Shown here piece by piece: positions 1-5,691 of a stretch of 5,691 nt of DNA. How positions within the stretch are numbered: position 1 is the first letter of the stretch; the number at the start of each line of letters is the position of its first letter. This stretch comes from JALOAT01 sp041677345 (GTDB lineage Bacteria > Pseudomonadota > Gammaproteobacteria > Thiohalomonadales > Thiohalomonadaceae). The notes under the pieces were generated by a model. The model did no database searches, was not told the origin of the DNA, and was given only the letters and a program-made list of their open reading frames with translations. The stretch spans positions 1-5,691 of the forward strand of contig JBAYQE010000125.1 of NCBI GenBank assembly GCA_041677345.1, given 5' to 3'. Position numbers and translations under genes: made by a program.

Positions 1-8
1 GTTCAGTT

Positions 9-14
9 CCCCTT
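9..14 (-). promoter_or_regulatory. Probable ribosome binding site of atpD (gene itself off the left edge)
   Basis: The minus strand reads AAGGGG here, followed by eight more bases to the window edge, so a start codon would fall just outside the window. The next gene after atpG in this operon type is atpD (beta subunit). The call rests on the purine-rich motif plus known gene order; the start codon itself is not visible. Confidence 0.6.
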
Positions 15-40
15 AAGTACTCGAATTCGTATCCGGCCGG

Positions 41-904
41 TCAGACCGCCGCGGCGCCCGCAACGATCTCGGAGATCTCTTGCGTGATGGCCGCCTGGCG
101 CGCCTTGTTGTAGGCCAGCTGCAGTTGGTCGATGAGGTTGCCCGCGTTGTCGGACGCCGCCTTCATGGCGACCATTCGTGCAGCCTGCTCGCAAGCGATG
201 TTTTCCACCACGCCCTGATACACCTGGGACTCCACGAAACGCGGCAGTAGCTGATCGAGCACGATCTCGGCCTGCGGCTCGTAGATGTAATCCCAGTGGT
301 GCTTGAGTTCGGCTTCGGTGGCCTCGGCCTTCACGGGGAGCAGCTGGCTCAACGTGGGCTTCTGGGTCATCGTGTTGACGAACTCGTTGTTCAGGATGTG
401 GAGCTGATCGATGCGGCCTTCGTTGAACGCGTCGAGCATCACCTTGACCGTGCCGATAAGCTGGTCAAGGCCCGGCGCGTCGCCCAGGTGCGAAGCCTGA
501 GCCACGATGTTGCCACCAAAGCGACGGAAGAAACCCGTCGCCTTCTGACCGATCACGCACAGCTCAACCTCGAGGCCGGCCTTCTGCCACTCCTTCAGCT
601 GGCGCAGGGCCAGACGGAGCAGGTTGGCATTCAGGCCGCCGCACAGGCCGCGATCCGAGGAGACCACGACCAAGCCGACACGCCGCACCGGGCGCTCAAC
701 CATATACGGGTGGCGGTACTCGGGATGCGCGTGCGCCAAGTGACCAATCACGCCGCGAATACGCTGTGCGTACGGGCGGGAGGCCGCCATGCGGTCTTGC
801 GCCTTACGCATCTTGCTGGCGGCCACCATCTCCATGGCGCGCGTGATCTTCTGAGTATTCTTGATACTCTTGATCTTGCCGCGAATCTCTTTTCCGCTTG
901 CCAT
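41..904 (-). CDS. atpG: F1Fo ATP synthase gamma subunit (central rotor shaft)
   Basis: This is the gamma subunit, the asymmetric shaft that turns inside the alpha3beta3 hexamer and couples c-ring rotation to catalysis at the cytoplasmic face of the inner membrane. The product has 287 residues, the same as E. coli gamma. The N-terminal helix carries the conserved stretch around NTQKITRAMEMVAASKMRK (residues 16-34), including Met24, which matches the coupling methionine known as M23 in mature E. coli gamma. DRGLCGG is at 84-90, and the C-terminal helix ends with the family signature ITQEISEIVAGAA (273-285), which sits in the hexamer bearing. The start follows the atpA stop by 14 nt, with a modest TAGG/GGGG-type ribosome binding site in that gap. 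The stop is TGA at 41-43. About 40 nt separate it from the expected atpD start. Nothing is truncated or odd. Confidence 0.98.
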   Translation of the reverse strand: MASGKEIRGKIKSIKNTQKITRAMEMVAASKMRKAQDRMAASRPYAQRIRGVIGHLAHAHPEYRHPYMVERPVRRVGLVVVSSDRGLCGGLNANLLRLALRQLKEWQKAGLEVELCVIGQKATGFFRRFGGNIVAQASHLGDAPGLDQLIGTVKVMLDAFNEGRIDQLHILNNEFVNTMTQKPTLSQLLPVKAEATEAELKHHWDYIYEPQAEIVLDQLLPRFVESQVYQGVVENIACEQAARMVAMKAASDNAGNLIDQLQLAYNKARQAAITQEISEIVAGAAAV

Positions 905-918
905 CGCTGCCTACCCCG

Positions 919-2460
<1,542 letters not shown>

Positions 2461-2482
2461 GTGTCTGTCCTCTAGAGGGCGA

Positions 2483-3019
2483 TCAGCGCATCAGCTCGGC
2501 GCCGAGCTTCTCGAGCCGGCTGACGGCCGAGCCGTCGATGACCATATCGCCCGCGCGAATGATGGCGCCGCCCAGCAACGATCCGTCGACTTTGACGTTC
2601 AGGCTGATGTCACGACCGAGGCGCTTCTTGAGAGCGGCTGCCAGATCTTTTTTCTGGCCGTCGGTCAGTTCCAGCGCCGAGACCACTTCCGCCTCGATCG
2701 TGCCTTCTGCCTGGGCGCGTTCGATTTCGAAAAGCGCCGCGATCTCGGGGAGCAGGTCGAGGCGGCCGTTGTCGGCCAGCACCTGCACCATATTCTTGCC
2801 GTGCTCGTTCAGCCGCTCACCACACACGCCCAGGAAGATTTCCACCACCTGTGCGCGGGAGAAGCGCGGAGTGTCGATGACCTTTGCCATTTCGGGATCG
2901 GCGGCCACATTGGCCGCCAGCCCCAGCATCTCGGACCAGCGCTTCAGGTCCTTCTGCTCGCTGGCGAGCTTGAAGACGGCCTGGGCGTAGGGGCGCGCAA
3001 TCGTCGTTATTTCAGCCAT
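2483..3019 (-). CDS. atpH: F1Fo ATP synthase delta subunit (peripheral stalk, OSCP homologue)
   Basis: This is the delta subunit, which caps the F1 head and ties it to the b-subunit dimer so that the hexamer does not turn with the rotor. The product has 178 residues against 177 in E. coli. The N-terminal helical domain begins with the conserved ITTIARPYAQAVF (residues 4-16), which contacts the N-termini of alpha. The C-terminal part carries the family signature GGAIIRAGDMVIDGS (150-164), followed by SRLEKL, the region that meets subunit b. CGERLNEHGKN (66-76) and NGRLDLLP (84-91) also match the family. The start lies 11 nt after the atpF stop, and its AAGG ribosome binding motif overlaps that TAA stop, which suggests re-initiation by ribosomes finishing atpF. 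No anomalies were seen. Confidence 0.97.
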   Translation of the reverse strand: MAEITTIARPYAQAVFKLASEQKDLKRWSEMLGLAANVAADPEMAKVIDTPRFSRAQVVEIFLGVCGERLNEHGKNMVQVLADNGRLDLLPEIAALFEIERAQAEGTIEAEVVSALELTDGQKKDLAAALKKRLGRDISLNVKVDGSLLGGAIIRAGDMVIDGSAVSRLEKLGAELMR

Positions 3020-3030
3020 TGCCGCTGACC

Positions 3031-3501
3031 TTAGATTTGGGCCACGAGGTCTTTGAGCATCGACTCGTGGGACTTGGCGTCGATCTCCTTGCGGAGAACC
3101 TTGCCGGCGCCTGCCACGGCGAGCGATACCACCTGACCGCGAAGCTGTTCCTTGGCGCGGAACACTTCCTGCTCGATTTCCGCATTGGCGGCCGCCTTCA
3201 GGCGGTCACCCTCGGAACGAGCGGCATTCTTCGCGTCTTCGATGATCTCGTTGGCGCGTTGTTCGGCCTTGGCAATGATCTCGGCGGCGCGGTCGCGCGC
3301 CTCGTGGATCACCTCGGAAGCGCGCTTCTCGGCGAGCTCCTGCTGGTGCTTGCCACGTTCGGCGGCGGCGAGGCCATCGGCGATCGTGTTCTTGCGTTCG
3401 TTTAGTACGTTGATGAGCGGAGGCCACACGTACTTCATCACGAACCAGACAAACACGAAGAATGCGATGGCCTGACCGATCAGCGTCAGATTGATGTTCA
3501 T
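3031..3501 (-). CDS. atpF: F1Fo ATP synthase b subunit (peripheral stalk)
   Basis: This is the b subunit, which forms a homodimeric right-handed coiled coil from the membrane to the top of F1 and acts as the stator. It has 156 residues, the same as E. coli b. A single membrane helix spans about residues 5-25, ending at MKYVWPPL (22-29), the conserved bend at the membrane surface. Arg36, a residue conserved in the family, is present in NERK. Residues about 35-125 are charged and alanine-rich, as expected for the dimerisation coiled coil. LAVAGAGKVL (127-136) matches the delta-binding end of the family. Only one b gene is present, so this is the homodimeric type rather than the b/b-prime type of photosynthetic bacteria. 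The ribosome binding site GAGGTG at 3507-3512 sits five bases before the ATG. Confidence 0.98.
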   Translation of the reverse strand: MNINLTLIGQAIAFFVFVWFVMKYVWPPLINVLNERKNTIADGLAAAERGKHQQELAEKRASEVIHEARDRAAEIIAKAEQRANEIIEDAKNAARSEGDRLKAAANAEIEQEVFRAKEQLRGQVVSLAVAGAGKVLRKEIDAKSHESMLKDLVAQI

Positions 3502-3537
3502 AGTCGCACCTCGTGCTGTGTTACACGGACGGAAATT

Positions 3538-3554
3538 CTTGACGGAGCGTCAAG
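3538..3554 (-). repeat. Perfect 7-bp inverted repeat (RNA hairpin) between atpE and atpF
   Basis: CTTGACG and CGTCAAG flank a 3-nt loop, giving an uninterrupted 7-bp stem nine bases after the atpE stop codon. On the message strand it is followed by AATTTCC, not a run of U, so it is not a standard terminator. Likely roles are protecting the atpE message from 3' exonucleases, marking a processing site, or mild attenuation between the highly translated c gene and the rest. The stem is seen directly; the role is inferred. Confidence 0.6.
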
Positions 3555-3563
3555 CAGGGGGCC

Positions 3564-3800
3564 TTAGCCTCCGACCACCGCGAACAGCACGTAGAAGGCG
3601 ATACCGACCGCGATCATCGGCACGGCGTCCACCAGACCCATGATGATGAAGAACTGAGTGCGGAGCAGCGGAATGAGCTCGGGCTGGCGAGCGGCACCAT
3701 CAAGGAAGCGGGCGCCGAGGATGGCAATGCCGATGGCGGCGCCGAGGGCACCGAAGGACAGCATCAGAGCGCCGGCGATGTAGATCAGGGCTTGTTCCAT
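3564..3800 (-). CDS. atpE: F1Fo ATP synthase c subunit (proteolipid of the rotor ring)
   Basis: This is the c subunit, a hairpin of two membrane helices that assembles into the proton-driven rotor ring. The product has 78 residues (79 in E. coli). Helix 1 spans about residues 5-30, the polar loop ARQPEL with its Arg-Gln-Pro contact to gamma/epsilon is at 37-42, and helix 2 spans about 48-76. The essential carboxylate is Asp58 in GLVDAVPMIAVG, matching E. coli Asp61. The helix-1 Gln and helix-2 Glu-Ser ligands of sodium-type rings are absent, so proton coupling is the sensible reading. In the glycine motif of helix 1, positions equal to E. coli Gly29 and Gly33 are Ala26 and Ala30. The start has the strongest ribosome binding site in the window (AGGAG, 3807-3811). 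Gaps are 43 nt to atpB and 62 nt to atpF. Confidence 0.98.
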   Translation of the reverse strand: MEQALIYIAGALMLSFGALGAAIGIAILGARFLDGAARQPELIPLLRTQFFIIMGLVDAVPMIAVGIAFYVLFAVVGG

Positions 3801-3843
3801 GGTTCTCTCCTACAAGGTTTCAGAAGTTGTTGTTAAGACGAAA
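3801..3843 (-). promoter_or_regulatory. atpE translation initiation region with strong Shine-Dalgarno and A/U/C-rich enhancer-like leader
   Basis: The message strand of this 43-nt gap is poor in G until the ribosome binding site. It contains TTAACAACAACTTCTGAAAC and then AGGAG (3807-3811) six bases before the ATG. E. coli atpE is preceded by a similar unstructured stretch (TTTTAACTGAAACAAAC as I recall) known to enhance translation, so that c is made in excess over the other subunits. The composition is seen directly; the enhancer role is by analogy. Confidence 0.65.
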
Positions 3844-4713
3844 TCAGTGGTGTTCGGCGTGGGCCATGTCCAGATACACGATGGTCAGCGTCATGAAGAT
3901 GAACGCCTGCAGGGTGATGATCAGGATGTGGAAAATGGCCCAACCGAGCTGCAGCACGCCGCCGAACAGGCCGAGCGCCCAGCCCGCGCCATACATGAGC
4001 GCGATCAGGATGAAGATCATCTCGCCAGCATACATGTTGCCGAAAAGTCGCAGGGCGAGCGAAATGGGGCGCGCCAGCAGCGAGACACCTTCAAGAAGCA
4101 GGTTGACGGGAGCGAGCCACTTGGGAAACGGCTGGAATGCCAGTTCCGCGGCGAAACCGCCAAGGCCCTTCACCTTCACGCTGTAATAAAGGATCAGCCA
4201 GAACACGGCGATGGCCATACCGAAGGTGATGTTCGGGTCGGTGGTGGGGACCACCTTGAAGTAGACGTGATGCGGGTCCATACCCAGGAAGGTCGCGCCC
4301 ACCCACCCGGCAACCTGGGGCAGGAAGTCAACGGCGATCAGGTCCATGAAGTTCATCAGGAAGATCCAGACGAACACGGTAAGGGCGATGGGCGCCACGA
4401 GGTCGTTCTTGCCGGAGAAGGACCCGCGCACGCTGTGGTCGATGAACTCGACGATCCACTCCACGAAGTTCTGCAGGCCGCCGGGGGTGCCTGCGGTAGC
4501 CTTCTTGGCGGCGGCGCGGAATACGAAGAAAAACAACAGGCCAAGGAGCAGCGACCAGCCCAGGGAGTCCACGTGGAAGGCCCAAAAGCCCATTTCCTTA
4601 GCTTCTTGCGCGGTGTGGGCAAAACCCCAATGGCCATCGGGAAACTGGCCGTAGGTGAGATTTGTCAGGTGGTGCTGGATGTACCCTGATGAAGTCAGCG
4701 CTTCGGTCGCCAT
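3844..4713 (-). CDS. atpB: F1Fo ATP synthase a subunit (proton channel stator)
   Basis: This is the a subunit, the membrane stator that provides the two proton half-channels beside the c ring. It has 289 residues (271 in E. coli), longer mainly in the periplasmic N-terminus and in one loop (about 132-155). Hydrophobic segments lie near residues 45-66, 104-130, 160-180, 204-245 and 250-285. The essential arginine is Arg222 in LALRLFGNMYAGE, equal to E. coli Arg210. Asn226 and Glu231 match Asn214 and Glu219, and His262 and Gln269 in IFHILIITLQAF match His245 and Gln252. The start at 4713 is supported by the conserved N-terminus (YIQHHLTNLTYG, residues 11-22); the next Met is residue 41. The first 19 nt overlap the end of atpI, and the upstream purine stretch GGGAAGAAG serves as ribosome binding site. 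This points to translational coupling with atpI. Confidence 0.98.
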   Translation of the reverse strand: MATEALTSSGYIQHHLTNLTYGQFPDGHWGFAHTAQEAKEMGFWAFHVDSLGWSLLLGLLFFFVFRAAAKKATAGTPGGLQNFVEWIVEFIDHSVRGSFSGKNDLVAPIALTVFVWIFLMNFMDLIAVDFLPQVAGWVGATFLGMDPHHVYFKVVPTTDPNITFGMAIAVFWLILYYSVKVKGLGGFAAELAFQPFPKWLAPVNLLLEGVSLLARPISLALRLFGNMYAGEMIFILIALMYGAGWALGLFGGVLQLGWAIFHILIITLQAFIFMTLTIVYLDMAHAEHH

Positions 4714-5099
4714 ATCTTCTTCCCAGAAACAAATGCCGTAGAAATCAGTTGTGCGCCCTGGCCCACGATGAAGCCCAGCATGAGGGCGAGCGGTGGCAGG
4801 CGCAGGATGGCGAAACCCGCAGCGAACAGGCCGATGGCCATCGCCAGGCGGGAGATCGCAGTCCCATAAATCAGGGCGGCGTTGGCGGCAGGACTGGAGC
4901 CCGTCCGCTCAGCGCGACGCGTGGCACGGATGAGAATTAACGTTCCGGCAATCGCAATGGAGCCGCCGTACAGCAATGCCCCCGTGGTCGGCGCTCCGTA
5001 TCGGAAATAGCCGATCGCAGCCGCTGCCAGGACCGCCAGCACCTGGATAATCAGGACTCTGTGCGTGTAATGCCGTAACTGCGCGTGAGTGATGCTCAT
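4695..5099 (-). CDS. atpI: ATP synthase assembly factor AtpI
   Basis: The product is a small membrane protein of 134 residues encoded first in the operon. AtpI is not part of the finished enzyme; it is reported to help c-ring assembly or stability and, in some bacteria, magnesium handling. Four hydrophobic segments are visible: about residues 15-32, 38-57, 74-99 and 102-122, with a short basic C-terminus (KKIWRPKR). ALLYGGSIAIAGTL (41-54) and MLGFIVGQGAQLI (107-119) resemble the proteobacterial family. I chose the ATG at 5097-5099, preceded by AAAGGA, giving a length close to E. coli AtpI (126). The frame stays open up to an ATG at 5240, but that extension is arginine-rich, unlike the family, and overlaps the promoter. 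The gene overlaps atpB by 19 nt. This family is poorly conserved, so the name leans on operon position and topology. Confidence 0.93.
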   Translation of the reverse strand: MSITHAQLRHYTHRVLIIQVLAVLAAAAIGYFRYGAPTTGALLYGGSIAIAGTLILIRATRRAERTGSSPAANAALIYGTAISRLAMAIGLFAAGFAILRLPPLALMLGFIVGQGAQLISTAFVSGKKIWRPKR

Positions 5100-5156
5100 G
5101 GCATCCTTTGGTTCACCGGCCACAAGAGGGACCGTCACGGCACACGTCTGGATGAT

Positions 5157-5180
5157 CCGGTCGGCTCGGCGACGACCAGG
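5157..5180 (-). other. Possible small hairpin in the atpI leader
   Basis: GGTCG (minus 5177-5173) can pair with CGACC (5163-5159) around a 9-nt loop, extended by two further GC pairs across a one-base bulge. It lies in the predicted leader about 60 nt upstream of atpI. No run of U follows, and it does not cover the ribosome binding site. In GC-rich DNA such short stems arise by chance. Confidence 0.25.
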
Positions 5181-5204
5181 GGTATGTCTTTTTAGGCGGC
5201 GCGG

Positions 5205-5233
5205 AGTATATCGGCGGCCATCCCGAGGGTCAA
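5205..5233 (-). promoter_or_regulatory. Sigma70-type promoter of the atp operon
   Basis: On the minus strand TTGACC (5233-5228) and TATACT (5210-5205) are separated by exactly 17 nt, near-consensus -35 and -10 boxes. Transcription should begin around 5197-5199, leaving an untranslated leader of about 100 nt before atpI. The stretch just after the -10 box is GC-rich (CCGCGCCGCC), as in promoters subject to growth-rate or stringent control. Upstream of -35, positions 5241-5275 are AT-rich in an otherwise GC-rich region and could act as an UP element. The boxes are seen; the start site and regulation are inferred. Confidence 0.8.
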
Positions 5234-5547
5234 GGAACATGCAAATATCCTGATAAAGTAAATTTTGGGTAATACCTCACTGCGGAGCTCGGGCTAGGGC
5301 CGCAGGAAGCTGGTGGTGAGCCCTGAGTGGGGAGCCCCGCGTGCCTGATGCCCTTTGGGGGCCGTCCGCCGTGAGGTTGGATCTTGTTCTTGCCGGCTCA
5401 AAGGCCAGCGTGTGAATCTCGGACGTACCCGGCTCCGGATGAAAGAAGCATCGCAGGTTGGATTTTGCAGGCAGCAAGCGGACAACTTGGGGTCGGTTTC
5501 CACGGGTTCGACCGGAACACCGCTCAGCTCTGACAGAAAAAAACCTG
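5234..5547. other. Intergenic stretch between the IS-like element and the atp promoter, no credible gene
   Basis: About 310 bases without a recognisable gene. The only open frames are short (66 and 69 codons on minus, 97 on plus). Their products are low in hydrophobic pattern, rich in Arg, Ser and Pro, match no family I know, and lack a convincing ribosome binding site. The stretch holds an AT-rich segment next to the promoter (5241-5275), a CTGCGG/CCGCAG inverted repeat (5280-5305), an 11-bp imperfect direct repeat (5313-5323 and 5327-5337, one mismatch), and an imperfect hairpin around 5495-5519. It may be remnants of the former upstream gene or plain spacer. Confidence 0.6.
5280..5305. repeat. 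Inverted repeat CTGCGG-N14-CCGCAG upstream of the atp promoter
   Basis: Perfect 6-bp arms (5280-5285 and 5300-5305) are separated by 14 nt, with an inner AGC/GCT pair that could extend a hairpin. The arm centres are 20 bp apart, about two helical turns, and the site lies roughly 80-107 bp upstream of the predicted transcription start. It could be a hairpin ending upstream transcription without a U run, a protein site, or chance. Confidence 0.3.
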
Positions 5548-5691
5548 GTAACTACTCGCCCCCTGTCATGCTGACAGAGTGGCCGGCGAGAGCCATTTGG
5601 ATGGCGATGAGTGGATTATGTCCGAGATTGGCCATGGTTTGCAGGTAGCTTGAGATGCGGCAATAGGCTCGGGCATAGCGGGTTGTCCGGA
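5548..5691 (-). mobile_element. Right end of an IS66-like insertion sequence (continues off the right edge)
   Basis: Read outward, the element appears to finish with TTAC at 5551-5548, that is GTAA as the first bases of a terminal repeat on the plus strand (GTAACTACTCGCC...). IS66-family elements are known to start with GTAA and to make 8-bp target duplications; the matching 8 bases outside would be 5540-5547. The transposase stop lies 3 nt from this end. A nested palindrome sits inside (CTCGCC 5555-5560 with GGCGAG 5585-5590, and CTGTCA 5563-5568 with TGACAG 5572-5577). The other end is not in the window, so neither the repeat pair nor the duplication can be tested. Confidence 0.5.
5552..5691 (-). 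CDS. C-terminal fragment of a probable IS66-family transposase (cut by window edge)
   Basis: One minus-strand frame is open from the right edge to a TAG stop at 5554-5552, giving 45 complete codons without an internal stop; the start is outside the window. The visible tail reads ARAYCRISSYLQT (residues 6-18), then NLGHNPLIAIQMALAGHSVS (21-40). This resembles the extreme C-terminus of IS66-type transposases, which typically end in a pattern like YCRIRSYLST...KQGH...ALRQALAGHP. Differences from that pattern (Met-Ala-Asn for the usual Lys-Gln) leave room for decay or a divergent relative. It is encoded on the same strand as the atp genes, about 350 nt before their promoter. The catalytic DDE residues would lie off the edge, so whether the gene is intact cannot be judged. 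The family assignment comes from memory of these tails, not from a search. Confidence 0.55.
   Translation of the reverse strand, partial: RTTRYARAYCRISSYLQTMANLGHNPLIAIQMALAGHSVSMTGGE

Noticed and set aside
3564..3800. Sodium-coupled c subunit
   Set aside because: The helix-1 Gln and helix-2 Glu-Ser sodium ligands are missing; the carboxylate is Asp in a VDAVPMIA context typical of proton rings.
5132..5140. CCGTCACGG palindrome in the atpI leader
   Set aside because: The arms are 4 bp with a single central base, too small to form a hairpin, and no known operator fits.
5100..5240. A 47-codon N-terminal extension of atpI starting at 5240
   Set aside because: It is Arg-rich and unlike AtpI proteins, its ATG lies upstream of the -35 box, and the internal ATG at 5099 has a ribosome binding motif and gives the family length.
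5313..5337. Tandem repeat or CRISPR-like repeat (two 11-bp copies with one mismatch, 14-nt period)
   Set aside because: Only two short imperfect copies occur, too few and too short for an array; probably chance in GC-rich DNA.
5294..5503. Short minus-strand frames (5294-5503 and 5277-5477) as possible small genes
   Set aside because: No recognisable domain, no convincing ribosome binding site, Arg/Ser/Pro-rich composition typical of chance frames; the first begins with GTG.
5495..5519. tRNA-like GGTTCGACC T-arm motif
   Set aside because: Only a T-loop-like string is present; there is no acceptor stem, anticodon arm or D arm in register, so it is just an imperfect hairpin.
5355..5648. A 97-codon plus-strand frame crossing the element boundary
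   Set aside because: It runs antisense across the transposase tail and the predicted insertion boundary, with no family resemblance.

Overview
The window is the proximal part of a bacterial F1Fo ATP synthase (atp/unc) operon, read entirely from the minus strand (right to left). In transcription order it holds atpI (5099-4695), atpB (4713-3844), atpE (3800-3564), atpF (3501-3031), atpH (3019-2483), atpA (2460-919) and atpG (904-41). The left edge cuts the operon just before atpD: positions 9-14 read AAGGGG on the minus strand, which looks like the atpD ribosome binding site. All seven proteins are intact, of normal length, and keep the key catalytic and proton-path residues.

The organism is most likely a gammaproteobacterium with GC-rich DNA (about 60% by eye). 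The I-B-E-F-H-A-G order is the one found in Escherichia coli. The a, b, c, delta, alpha and gamma sequences align almost without gaps to my recollection of the E. coli proteins, and several have identical or nearly identical length (b 156, gamma 287, alpha 513 residues). Small differences (an a subunit of 289 residues, c-ring helix-1 alanines, QAWAYRQ in alpha) suggest a lineage outside the enterics, perhaps a Chromatiales or Ectothiorhodospiraceae-like group. That placement is inference.

Upstream of atpI there is a strong sigma70-type promoter: TTGACC, a 17-nt spacer, then TATACT at 5233-5205, with an AT-rich stretch behind it. It would give a leader of about 100 nt. From about 5234 to 5547 I see no credible gene. 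From 5548 to the right edge the sequence looks like the right end of an IS66-like insertion sequence: the last 45 codons of a transposase whose stop codon lies 3 nt from a GTAA terminus. The usual gammaproteobacterial neighbours of this operon (parB, parA, rsmG, mnmG) are not visible here.

Together the genes encode the membrane proton channel and rotor (a, c), the peripheral stalk (b, delta), the catalytic hexamer partner (alpha), the central shaft (gamma) and the assembly helper AtpI. Spacing is tight (11 to 62 nt, with one 19-nt overlap), consistent with one polycistronic message. Two intercistronic signals stand out around the c-subunit gene: an unstructured, A/U/C-rich leader with a strong ribosome binding site before atpE, and a perfect 7-bp hairpin just after it. 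Both fit the need to make about ten c subunits per enzyme. I found no evidence of a novel system; the window is mostly a conserved housekeeping operon, and the least ordinary part is the mobile element end upstream of it.
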